Shown here piece after piece: positions 1 through 6,901 of a stretch of DNA of 17,996 nucleotides. The stretch lies in contig JAHZIZ010000325.1 in the NCBI GenBank assembly GCA_022601215.1, positions 1 to 17,996 on the forward strand, written 5' to 3'. Every line of letters starts with the position of its first letter. Positions within the stretch are counted from its first letter, which is position 1. The stretch is from Bacteroidota bacterium (GTDB taxonomy: Bacteria > Bacteroidota > Bacteroidia > Flavobacteriales > Flavobacteriaceae). Made by a program: the position numbers and the translations under genes. Below the pieces are notes generated by a model. It did no database searches. It was given only the letters and a program-made list of their open reading frames with translations, and was not told the origin of the DNA.

Positions 1-1274
1 ACTTCTAAATCATCAGCCCAAGTATGCTCTGCATTAAACATTACGTTATCTAGTGTGTAATCAACTCCAATAATTCCAGCATCTGCAATAGGAGCAATTG
101 ATGGATCCATTGGTCCAGACTCACTTCCTGCATCACCGTCAAATGGAATTAATAATGGAGCATTTCCAGTTCCCGTTACAGGTGGAATACCTCCACCAAC
201 AGCGATAGAAGCAATCGCACAGTTATCTGTACTACCACCATCAATTTCTGAGGCAACCATTACGTATTGACCACTTGCATCTAACTGCACTGTGATATCT
301 TGGCAAACTGCCATTGGTGCTTCTGCATCATTAATAGTTACAGTAAAAGAACAAGTGCTTGTCGCACCGTTGCTATCTGTTGCGCTAAATTCAACCGTAG
401 TAACACCTACAGGGAATTCACTTCCACTTGCAGGTCCTGCAGTTTGTACAGGGGCAGGGGCTGGATCATCTTCATTGTCAGTCACTAATGGAGGTGTAAA
501 TCCTACCACAGCACCACATGTATTTGGACTTGCATTCAATACGATGTCCATTGGACACGTAATAGTTGGAGGCGTGTTTGCCGTACCAAATTCGAGTAAT
601 CCAATTTCTGAAGCTTCATTTCCAGCAGTATCTTGTATTTCTACGCTAGTAATAATTTCATCAGCAACGGCTCCAAAGAATGAAGGGTTTGTTGTGGTTA
701 CGCTAAATGTATCAATAAGACCACTAGTTCCAAAAATTCTTATCTCTGCAGTAGTTGCATTAAATAAGGTGTAGAGGTCAAAACCAAAAGCATCTACATC
801 ACCATTGGTAAATGTTAGAAGTAAAGTCGCTCCAAAGTTATTGCAACCTACAATTGGATGAGTATTCACATTCCAACCAGTTCCAATAGCTAAGGTGTTT
901 CCTGGACTACCTTGTTGAACAATAGTAATTCCAGGTTGAATCTCGCCAGCAGGAAAACAACCATCACCAGCAGAACTAATTTCTCCACCGCAATTTAATA
1001 AGGTTCCTGGAGTAGGTCCTCCTTCAAAATCCTCAAAGGTAAGCATGCCACCTGTGGCTGCTTGAAAAGCAGTACGATCTGTATACGTTGCAGTGATGGC
1101 AAAACCATCTGTATGCGTAATAACAGCAGGGGCTCCAAGCTGAGACGTAGTATTAACATCAGGAATTGTTCCCAATGAAACGGCATCCGTCAAAGACGTC
1201 GCATTTTGCGCTCCTACCTGTAAGGTGAAGCACGCTGCTATGACACTAAGCCATAACCAAGTAGTTTTTTTCAT
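1..1274 (-). CDS. Secreted HYR-domain protein, N-terminal part (cut by window edge)
   Basis: Translating the minus strand from the ATG at 1274 gives an open frame of 424 codons that runs off the left edge. It starts with a signal peptide (MKKTTWLWLSVIAACFTLQ, cleavage probably after VGA at about residue 22). Residues of about 60-230 form a beta-rich domain with the stretch NGDVDAFGFDLYT, reminiscent of secreted bacterial beta-sandwich domains. Residues of about 233-316 look like a HYR (hyalin repeat, Ig-like) domain: it opens PPTITCPMDIVLN and carries the typical GVTTVEFSATDSNGATSTC core. A linker of the kind often found after HYR domains follows (MAVCQDITVQLDASG). The last residues (DYTLDNVMFNAEHTWADDLEV) resemble the start of a proprotein-convertase P-like beta-sandwich. 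In Flavobacteriia such proteins are usually large T9SS-exported surface or secreted adhesin-like proteins, but the C-terminus that would show a sorting domain is outside the window. Export is well supported; the function is not known. Confidence 0.85.
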   Translation of the reverse strand, partial: MKKTTWLWLSVIAACFTLQVGAQNATSLTDAVSLGTIPDVNTTSQLGAPAVITHTDGFAITATYTDRTAFQAATGGMLTFEDFEGGPTPGTLLNCGGEISSAGDGCFPAGEIQPGITIVQQGSPGNTLAIGTGWNVNTHPIVGCNNFGATLLLTFTNGDVDAFGFDLYTLFNATTAEIRIFGTSGLIDTFSVTTTNPSFFGAVADEIITSVEIQDTAGNEASEIGLLEFGTANTPPTITCPMDIVLNASPNTCGAVVGFTPPLVTDNEDDPAPAPVQTAGPASGSEFPVGVTTVEFSATDSNGATSTCSFTVTINDAEAPMAVCQDITVQLDASGQYVMVASEIDGGSTDNCAIASIAVGGGIPPVTGTGNAPLLIPFDGDAGSESGPMDPSIAPIADAGIIGVDYTLDNVMFNAEHTWADDLE

Positions 1275-1303
1275 AATAAAAAGAATTAATTTAATTAGTG
1301 TGA

Positions 1304-1335
1304 CGAAATTACGTTAGAAAGAGTAGGGGTACAAA
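1304..1335 (-). promoter_or_regulatory. Bacteroidota-type promoter of the HYR-protein gene
   Basis: On the minus strand TTTG (1335-1332) is followed after 20 bases by TAATTTCG (1311-1304). This fits the Bacteroidota -33/-7 promoter pattern (TTTG, about 20 bases, TAnnTTTG) with one C in the -7 box. It lies 30 bases upstream of the ATG at 1274 and is the best complete promoter in the window. Confidence 0.6.
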
Positions 1336-1391
1336 TTTTATGAGTAAAAAATGAGGGTTAAATTCCTATAAACGGGATAGTTGTCTAAAAA

Positions 1392-1407
1392 TACGTGGTA
1401 ACACGTA
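1392..1407. repeat. Small perfect inverted repeat, possible operator
   Basis: TACGTG (1392-1397), GTAA, CACGTA (1402-1407). It sits about 57 bases upstream of the -33 box of the HYR-protein promoter and just beyond the htpG terminator. There is no T-run, so it does not look like a terminator. It could be a binding site, but a 6-bp palindrome can also arise by chance. Confidence 0.3.
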
Positions 1408-1420
1408 CAATCATGTAATT

Positions 1421-1450
1421 AAAAACCCCCTTTGATTACGTCAAAGAGGG
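1421..1450 (-). terminator. Rho-independent terminator of htpG
   Basis: On the minus strand, CCCTCTTTGA pairs with TCAAAGGGGG across the loop CGTAA, and the stem is followed directly by TTTTT. It begins 25 bases past the htpG stop codon. The plus strand lacks a comparable T-run. Confidence 0.85.
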
Positions 1451-1474
1451 CTTTAAAATTACTATTAAGAGGGA

Positions 1475-3364
1475 TTATTTAATCATCTCATAGCTGCGTT
1501 TAATAAAAGTAGTGAGTTCTTCTCCTTTGAGAAGGTTTTTACTCAATCGCGCTAAATCTAATGCTTGATTCACCAAACGCTCTTTTTTCTTGGTTGTTTT
1601 AGTGTTTAATATATCTGACACTAACTCGTGATTTGTATTTACAATGAGTGTATACATTTCTGGAAGTCCGCCCATTCCAAACATTCCTCCACCACCAGAT
1701 TGTTGCATCTCTTTCATACGGCGCATAAACTCTGGTTCAGTAATAATAAATGGACTTACTGTACTGTCCATGGCTTCCATTTGCACGGTAAATTTGTCCG
1801 CAGGAATGGTTTCTGTTAAAAAAGTTTTAAGCGTTTCCTTTTCTTCATCGCTTAATTTAGAAATTGCCTCTTCGTCCTTTTTAATTAAATTTTCGATGGC
1901 ATCTCCATCTACACGAACGAAAGAGATTTTCTCTTTTTCAGATTCTAACTTCTGGATTAAATGGGATATAATAGGGGAGTCTAATAACAATACCTCATAA
2001 CCCTTGTCTTTGGCGGCTGCAATATAACTGTGCTGTTCTTCCTTGTTTGAAGCGTATAGTATGACTGTTTTGTCATCCTTATCAGTTTGATTGTCTTTTA
2101 TTTTCTCCTGAAGCTCGTCAAAAGTGTAATACGAACCATCCACTGTTGGATATAGTGTAAAGGCCTGTGCTTTTTCGAAGAACTTGTCTTCTGTAAGCAT
2201 TCCGTATTCGATTACTACTTTAATGTCATTCCACTTGGCTTCAAAATCCTCTCGGCTGTCATTAAAAAGACTTTTGAGCTTATCCGCTACTTTACGAGTG
2301 ATATAGCTAGAGATTTTCTTAACAGCACCATCGGCTTGTAAGTAACTTCTACTTACATTTAGAGGAATATCAGGACTGTCGATCACACCACGCAGCATGG
2401 TTAAAAATTCGGGTACTATACCTTCAACGTTATCCGTGACAAAAACTTGATTTTGATACAGTTGAATCTTATCCTTCTGCGTGTTCATATCGTTAGTCAT
2501 CTTTGGGAAATATAAAATCCCAGTAAGATTAAACGGATAATCAACATTTAGATGAATATTGAAGAGCGGCTCTTCAAATTGCATGGGGTAGAGTTCTCTA
2601 TAAAAACCAGCGTAATCTTGATCTTCTAACTCGCTAGGTTGCTTGGTCCAAGCAGGGGCAGGGTTGTTGATAATATTATCTACTTCTTGAGTAGGCGCTG
2701 CATCTTCTTCTTTGGCATCTTCTGGTTTCGGGAGTGTTTCTGTTTTGGTTCCGAATTTAATTGGGATGGGCATAAACTTGTTATACTTCACCAATAATTC
2801 TGTAATACGAGCATCTTCTAAAAACTCTGTTTCCTCTTCGGAAATATGCAAGATGATTTCCGTACCTCTTTCGGTTCTATCCGATGTCTCTAAAGTGTAA
2901 TTAGGAGATCCGTCACAACTCCAATGAGCTGCAGGTTCATCTTTGTAACTTTTTGTTATAATTTCTACTTTGTCTGCCACCATAAAGGCAGAGTAAAACC
3001 CTAGCCCGAAGTGACCGATAATTCCGGCTTCTTCGCCCTGCTTGTCTTTGTACTTTTCAATAAATTCTTCGGCGCCTGAGAAGGCGATTTGGTTGATGTA
3101 TTTTTCAACTTCATCGGCTGTCATACCGATTCCCTGATCGATAATGTGGAGTTGTTTGTTTTCTTTATCTAGTTTTATTTCAATCTGTGGCGCACCGTAT
3201 TCAACCTTTGCCTCTCCAATATTGGTGAGGTGTTTTAGTTTGAGAGTAGCATCTGTTGCGTTTGAAATAAGCTCACGAAGAAAAATTTCGTGATCGCTGT
3301 ATAAAAACTTTTTAATTAACGGAAAAATATTCTCTACCGATACATTAATAGTTCCTTGACTCAT
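1475..3364 (-). CDS. htpG: Molecular chaperone HtpG (bacterial Hsp90)
   Basis: ATP-dependent homodimeric cytosolic chaperone, 629 residues against 624 in E. coli. The N-terminal GHKL ATPase domain shows its signature residues: E31 and N35 in FLRELISNATDA, D76 in IIDQGIGMT, and the lid glycine motif GHFGLGFYSAFMV from G117. The middle domain includes the NVSRSYLQ segment, where the arginine is expected to contact ATP. The C-terminal dimerisation domain follows. The linker between N and middle domains holds an acidic, Ala/Pro-containing stretch (PEDAKEEDAAPTQEVDN) that makes it longer than in E. coli. Near the C-terminal domain there is a Gly/Met-rich loop (GGGGMFGMGGLPE). The ATG at 3364 gives the expected N-terminus (MSQGTINVSVENIF). 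The gene is divergent from the TetR gene with 165 bases between them. I could not identify a convincing promoter or a heat-shock element. Confidence 0.98.
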   Translation of the reverse strand: MSQGTINVSVENIFPLIKKFLYSDHEIFLRELISNATDATLKLKHLTNIGEAKVEYGAPQIEIKLDKENKQLHIIDQGIGMTADEVEKYINQIAFSGAEEFIEKYKDKQGEEAGIIGHFGLGFYSAFMVADKVEIITKSYKDEPAAHWSCDGSPNYTLETSDRTERGTEIILHISEEETEFLEDARITELLVKYNKFMPIPIKFGTKTETLPKPEDAKEEDAAPTQEVDNIINNPAPAWTKQPSELEDQDYAGFYRELYPMQFEEPLFNIHLNVDYPFNLTGILYFPKMTNDMNTQKDKIQLYQNQVFVTDNVEGIVPEFLTMLRGVIDSPDIPLNVSRSYLQADGAVKKISSYITRKVADKLKSLFNDSREDFEAKWNDIKVVIEYGMLTEDKFFEKAQAFTLYPTVDGSYYTFDELQEKIKDNQTDKDDKTVILYASNKEEQHSYIAAAKDKGYEVLLLDSPIISHLIQKLESEKEKISFVRVDGDAIENLIKKDEEAISKLSDEEKETLKTFLTETIPADKFTVQMEAMDSTVSPFIITEPEFMRRMKEMQQSGGGGMFGMGGLPEMYTLIVNTNHELVSDILNTKTTKKKERLVNQALDLARLSKNLLKGEELTTFIKRSYEMIK

Positions 3365-3445
3365 AATGATGATTTTTTTTGTTTTTCAGAAAAAACCTAT
3401 GCAAATAAAATACCAAGCCTAGAAAAACTGCCACCTTGTCACATC

Positions 3446-3480
3446 AAAACTTTAACAAAGCTTTTGTTTAGCTTTATGAT
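3446..3480. repeat. Upstream copy of a 35-bp direct repeat flanking the TetR-ABC1 operon; candidate operator
   Basis: This stretch begins AAAACTTTAACA and continues through TTTGTTTA. The same elements in the same order recur at 5516-5549 at the end of the operon, with 12 identical leading bases and one gap after that. Inside it, TTTAACA and TTTGTTTA face each other across five bases, giving an imperfect inverted repeat of the kind bound by TetR-family dimers. GTTTAAAC, a perfect 8-bp palindrome, follows at 3486-3493, directly before the -7 box. This fits autoregulation by the TetR protein, but it is an inference. Confidence 0.4.
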
Positions 3481-3499
3481 TTAAAGTTTAAACATTCCG

Positions 3500-3507
3500 T
3501 ATCTTTG
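3500..3507 (+). promoter_or_regulatory. -7 promoter box of the TetR-ABC1 operon
   Basis: TATCTTTG is an exact match to the Bacteroidota -7 consensus TAnnTTTG and ends 22 bases before the ATG at 3530. A TTG or TTTG at the expected distance upstream is not evident. The palindrome GTTTAAAC just upstream would let a repressor cover the promoter. Confidence 0.55.
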
Positions 3508-3529
3508 AAAGACCTTAAATACATTTATT

Positions 3530-4195
3530 ATGGCTACAAAGAAAACAACATCCACAAAAAAATTAACACGAGATGAGATTATTTCCACCTATATGGAAAT
3601 TGTACTAGAGACGGAACGCAGACCTAAGAGCGTTTACAAGTTTTGTAAGGAACAAAAGATGAAAGAGGAGGATTTTTATCATTCGTTTGGATCTTTTGAA
3701 GGTTTGGAAAAAGAGATATGGAATACCTTTTTTGATCACGCCATGAAATTGTCTCACAAGGCAGAGGGTTATGAGGCCTTTAGTAATAAAGATAAAATGT
3801 TAACCTTCTTTTTTACTTTTTTTGAATTACTAACTGCCAATAGAAGTTATGTTCTTTTTAGTTTGCGTGAACATCGAGATCTCATGCAAAACTTAGTGCC
3901 ATTAAAAGGAGTCCGTAGTAGAGTGAAGGAATTTGCTAGTGGCCTTATCGAGGAGAAAAATGATGAACAACAATTCAAAATTTTAAAACATCCTGTTTCA
4001 GTGTTTTCTGAAGGAGCGTGGTTGCAAACCTTGTTCATTCTTAAGTATTGGATGGAGGATAATTCACCTTCTTTTGAGAAGACAGATGTTGTCATAGAGA
4101 AATCGGTTCGTGCCATCTTTGATGTGTTTCAAACCACTCCCTTAGAGAGCATCATTGATTTTGGGAAATTTTTGTGGAAAGAACGAATGAACTAG
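3530..4195 (+). CDS. TetR-family transcriptional regulator
   Basis: 221 residues, typical TetR size. After a Lys/Thr-rich start, residues of about 12-64 fit the TetR helix-turn-helix domain: the EIISTYMEIVLET helix, then SVYKFCKEQKMKEEDFYHSF, in which the recognition helix ends in the family's characteristic F-Y-x-x-F. The rest is alpha-helical with aromatic residues, as expected of a ligand-binding and dimerisation domain; the ligand cannot be deduced. The HTH is somewhat diverged: the glycine that usually starts the turn is replaced by Gln-Lys around residues 42-43. The stop codon (TAG, 4193-4195) is followed at once by the ATG of the ABC1 gene, so the two are almost certainly co-transcribed and translationally coupled. 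Autoregulation through the repeat at 3446-3493 is plausible. Confidence 0.85.
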   Translation: MATKKTTSTKKLTRDEIISTYMEIVLETERRPKSVYKFCKEQKMKEEDFYHSFGSFEGLEKEIWNTFFDHAMKLSHKAEGYEAFSNKDKMLTFFFTFFELLTANRSYVLFSLREHRDLMQNLVPLKGVRSRVKEFASGLIEEKNDEQQFKILKHPVSVFSEGAWLQTLFILKYWMEDNSPSFEKTDVVIEKSVRAIFDVFQTTPLESIIDFGKFLWKERMN

Positions 4196-5530
4196 ATGAA
4201 GACAATAGACAACATACCCACGGGGAAGATTTCTCGTGCCACGCAACTTGTTAAGACGGGGGTAAAAGTAGGAGGGAACTACCTTAAGTATTATGGAGAG
4301 AAACTTGTATCGGATTCCGATGGAAGAGAGCAGGCAAAAGAAAAGCTTAATGAAAATAATGCCGGAGACATATATGATGGTCTAAAAAACCTGAAAGGTT
4401 CTGCTCTTAAGGTTGCTCAAATGCTAAGCATGGAGAAAAATATTATGCCTAAAGCATATGTAGAGAAGTTTTCTCTTGCGCAGTTTTCGGTGCCTCCTTT
4501 ATCGGCTCCCTTGGTCCGGAAAACCTTTGCACGCTATTTTGGTATGACTCCAGAAGATTTGTTCGATACGTTCGATGCACATTCAGTGGCAGCGGCCAGT
4601 ATTGGACAGGTGCATAGAGCCTCAAAAAATGATGTTCAATTTGCAGTAAAGATTCAATATCCAGGAGTTGCAGATAGCATAAGTAGTGATTTAGCATTAG
4701 TGAAGCCAGTGGCCATGAAGATGTTCAACCTAAAAGGGAAAGACAGTGAAAAGTTCTTTCAAGAAATTGAAGGAAAATTATTGGAAGAAACAGATTATGT
4801 GCTGGAAGTGGCACAGAGTAAAATGATTACTGAGGCTTGCTCACATATACCTAATCTCGCTTTCCCAAGGTATTATGAAACGCTTTCTACGGATAGAATC
4901 ATTACCATGGACTGGATGGAAGGCGAGCACCTCTCAGAGTTTACAGCGCATAATAAGGATAAAGAAAAAGGGAATTTATTAGGGCAGGCTCTTTGGGATT
5001 TTTATATGTTCCAAATGCACGAATTAAAGCAATTACATGCGGATCCTCACCCTGGTAATTTTCTTGTAGATAAAGCTGGTAATTTGGTCGCTATCGATTT
5101 TGGTTGTGTCAAGCAAGTCCCTAATGAATTTTATATTCCGTACTTCGAGTTGGCTAAACCTGAGAATATTAATAACCCTCGAGTTTTTAACGAAATGTTA
5201 TATGAACTCGAAATTTTGAGGGACGATGATACTGAAGAAGAAATTCGATTCTTCTCTGCGCTTTTTCACGAAATGCTTAGTTTATTTACACAGCCGTTTC
5301 ACCATGAGGAATTTGATTTTAGTGATACGGAGTTTTTTGGAAAAATTGCCGACTTGAGCGAGAAGTATTCTAAAGACACAGAGCTTCGAAAAATGAACGG
5401 AAATCGAGGATCAAAACACTTCCTATATATCAATAGGACCTTTTTTGGACTTTATAATTTGTTACATGATTTAGGAAGTACCGTGACGATTCATAATTAC
5501 AAAAACATAGCGGTAAAAACTTTAACATAA
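4196..5530 (+). CDS. ABC1/UbiB/AarF-family atypical protein-kinase-like ATPase
   Basis: 444 residues with the ABC1 (ADCK/COQ8/UbiB) motifs in order: a KxGQ-like motif KVAQ at residues 72-75, the alanine-rich loop AAASIGQVH at 132-140 that replaces the usual glycine-rich loop, the ATP-binding lysine K152 (FAVKIQYPG), E198-T-D200, HADPHPGNF at 281-289 and the metal-binding I-D-F-G with D301. All key catalytic positions are present. The exception is the glycine of KxGQ, which is alanine here. There is no C-terminal transmembrane hairpin of the UbiB type, so a soluble or peripheral protein is likely. In other organisms the family supports isoprenoid-quinone synthesis and lipid homeostasis. Flavobacteriia generally make menaquinone, so a ubiquinone role is unlikely and the substrate here is unknown. 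It is the second gene of an operon with a TetR regulator (no intergenic bases). Confidence 0.92.
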   Translation: MKTIDNIPTGKISRATQLVKTGVKVGGNYLKYYGEKLVSDSDGREQAKEKLNENNAGDIYDGLKNLKGSALKVAQMLSMEKNIMPKAYVEKFSLAQFSVPPLSAPLVRKTFARYFGMTPEDLFDTFDAHSVAAASIGQVHRASKNDVQFAVKIQYPGVADSISSDLALVKPVAMKMFNLKGKDSEKFFQEIEGKLLEETDYVLEVAQSKMITEACSHIPNLAFPRYYETLSTDRIITMDWMEGEHLSEFTAHNKDKEKGNLLGQALWDFYMFQMHELKQLHADPHPGNFLVDKAGNLVAIDFGCVKQVPNEFYIPYFELAKPENINNPRVFNEMLYELEILRDDDTEEEIRFFSALFHEMLSLFTQPFHHEEFDFSDTEFFGKIADLSEKYSKDTELRKMNGNRGSKHFLYINRTFFGLYNLLHDLGSTVTIHNYKNIAVKTLT

Positions 5531-5565
5531 CTTTGTTTAACTAAATGCATAAAAAGTTAAACAAA
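5516..5565. repeat. Downstream direct-repeat copy plus 11-bp perfect inverted repeat
   Basis: The copy of the 3446-3480 repeat starts inside the last codons of the ABC1 gene (AAAACTTTAACA at 5516-5527, TTTGTTTA at 5532-5539). Overlapping it, TTTGTTTAACT (5532-5542) and AGTTAAACAAA (5555-5565) form a perfect 11-bp inverted repeat with a 12-base loop. No T-run follows, and a proper terminator lies further on at 5648-5675, so a binding site or RNA-stability hairpin seems more likely than a terminator. Confidence 0.5.
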
Positions 5566-5568
5566 ATA

Positions 5569-5582
5569 AGTATATTTATACT
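5569..5582. repeat. Short AT-rich palindrome
   Basis: AGTATA, TT, TATACT: a perfect 6-bp inverted repeat 3 bases after the larger inverted repeat at 5532-5565. It may belong to the same regulatory cluster, but the AT-rich composition makes chance plausible. Confidence 0.3.
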
Positions 5583-5647
5583 CTAAATAATATGATAGTT
5601 GTGAAAACATAATTTCATTCTATTATTTATTGGTTAGGTTGTTTAGT

Positions 5648-5675
5648 AAAGGGTACTGTGGTGGTACCCTTTTTT
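5648..5675 (+). terminator. Rho-independent terminator of the TetR-ABC1 operon
   Basis: AAAGGGTAC (5648-5656) and GTACCCTTT (5664-5672) form a perfect 9-bp stem with a 7-base loop, followed by further T residues. It lies 117 bases past the ABC1 stop and ends before the FabH-type start, so the two transcription units are separate. Confidence 0.85.
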
Positions 5676-5689
5676 ATTGCTAGATTGTG

Positions 5690-5697
5690 TATCTTTC
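5690..5697 (+). promoter_or_regulatory. Possible -7 box of the FabH-type gene
   Basis: TATCTTTC differs from TAnnTTTG only in the last base and ends 20 bases before the chosen ATG at 5718. There is no -33 TTTG at the usual distance. The position just after a terminator supports a promoter in this short gap. Confidence 0.35.
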
Positions 5698-5717
5698 CCT
5701 ACTTAATTTCGCTTTCT

Positions 5718-6728
5718 ATGTATACTTCTAAAATTGCCGGTTTAGGACGTTATGTGCCTGAACAAGTTGTAACCAATGATGATCTTTCCAAACTGATGGA
5801 TACCAATGACGCCTGGATTCAAGAGCGAACTGGTATTAAAGAGCGAAGGTGGGTTAAAGAAGGTAGTGATGATACCACTGCTATGATGGGAGTAAAGGCG
5901 GCAAGGATTGCTATTGAGCGAGCGAGTATTGATAAAGATGATATTGACTTCATCATTTTCGCAACCCTTAGTCCTGATTATTATTTTCCTGGGCCAGGAG
6001 TTATGGTTCAGAAAGAGTTGGATATTAAAACCGTCGGGGCATTAGATGTTCGAAACCAATGTTCTGGGTTCGTATATGCACTTTCAGTAGCAGACAATTT
6101 CATTAAAACAGGAATGTATAAAAATATCTTGGTTATTGGAAGTGAATTGCATTCGCATGGATTGGATAAAACGACCCGTGGACGTGGTGTTTCCGTTATT
6201 TTTGGTGATGGTGCCGGTGCGGCTGTGGTAAGTCGGTCTGAAGACGATAATGGAGGAATATTATCCACCCATTTGCATTCGCAAGGAATGCACGCGGAAG
6301 AGTTAATAGTGAAAGCCCCAGGTATGGGAACTCGTTGGGTTACAGATATCATAAATGAAAATGACCCTAACGATGAAAGCTATTTTCCTTATATGAATGG
6401 ACAGTTTGTCTTTAAAAATGCTGTAGTGCGGTTTTCTGAAGTCATTATGGAAGGTTTGCAGACTAATGGACTATCAGTTAGCGATATTGATATGTTAATT
6501 CCGCATCAAGCAAATTTGAGAATATCCCAATTCATTCAGAGAAAATTTCAACTCCGCGACAATCAGGTTTTTAATAACATACAAAAGTACGGTAATACTA
6601 CAGCTGCATCGATTCCTATTGCTTTAACAGAGGCCTGGGAAGAAGGTAGAATTGCCAAAGGTGATACTGTTGTGCTGGCTGCCTTTGGTAGTGGTTTCAC
6701 ATGGGGGAGCGTTATCATTAAATGGTAA
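5718..6728 (+). CDS. 3-oxoacyl-ACP synthase III (FabH-type ketoacyl synthase)
   Basis: 336 residues from the ATG at 5718 (MYTSKIAGLGRYVPEQVV). An upstream in-frame GTG at 5658 is rejected because it lies in the loop of the preceding terminator hairpin. This is a thiolase-fold condensing enzyme that joins an acyl-CoA starter to malonyl-ACP. The FabH triad is complete: C115 in RNQCSGF, H263 in LIPHQANLR and N293 in KYGNTTAASIP. The His-Asn spacing of 30 equals that of E. coli FabH (H244, N274). The Cys-His spacing is about 16 residues longer (148 against 132), with extra sequence around NENDPNDESYF. The C-terminal FGSGFTWGSVIIKW is typical. No other fatty-acid gene (rpmF, plsX, acpP) is adjacent, so it is probably not the main cluster-encoded FabH. 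It may be a paralogue with a special starter unit or a role in a secondary product; that is inference. Confidence 0.93.
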   Translation: MYTSKIAGLGRYVPEQVVTNDDLSKLMDTNDAWIQERTGIKERRWVKEGSDDTTAMMGVKAARIAIERASIDKDDIDFIIFATLSPDYYFPGPGVMVQKELDIKTVGALDVRNQCSGFVYALSVADNFIKTGMYKNILVIGSELHSHGLDKTTRGRGVSVIFGDGAGAAVVSRSEDDNGGILSTHLHSQGMHAEELIVKAPGMGTRWVTDIINENDPNDESYFPYMNGQFVFKNAVVRFSEVIMEGLQTNGLSVSDIDMLIPHQANLRISQFIQRKFQLRDNQVFNNIQKYGNTTAASIPIALTEAWEEGRIAKGDTVVLAAFGSGFTWGSVIIKW

Positions 6729-6846
6729 GCCGCTTTCGTTACAACATGTTTGGGTGCCTGATGATTCAAGCTAAATATATAGATTAGTAGCGGTTTAGGT
6801 GTATTTGCTTTTTCCTATGCGTTACAATGTTCAATTATTTGAAATT

Positions 6847-6878
6847 AAAAAGAGCGGTCCAATAGGGCCGCTCTTTTT
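6847..6878. terminator. Bidirectional terminator between the FabH-type gene and the first kelch lipoprotein gene
   Basis: AAAAAGAGCGG (6847-6857) and CCGCTCTTTTT (6868-6878) are a perfect 11-bp inverted repeat whose inner bases continue the stem with one G-T pair. T-runs are present on both strands. It lies 118 bases past the FabH-type stop and 23 bases past the end of the convergent lipoprotein gene, so it can serve both. Confidence 0.9.
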
Positions 6879-6901
6879 AAGCATAGACATGTATCTTACT
6901 G

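Noticed and set aside
292..774. 160-codon plus-strand open frame
   Set aside because: It is antisense to the HYR-protein gene, whose minus-strand frame has a signal peptide, recognisable domain motifs and a promoter. The plus-strand product resembles no family.
5658..5717. N-terminal extension of the FabH-type gene from a GTG
   Set aside because: The GTG lies in the loop of the upstream terminator, and the extension is hydrophobic and unlike any FabH start. The ATG at 5718 gives the family N-terminus.
6738..6836. Two similar GTTACAA-ATGTT stretches between the FabH-type gene and its terminator
   Set aside because: Short, with an indel and no symmetry or nearby promoter; probably chance.
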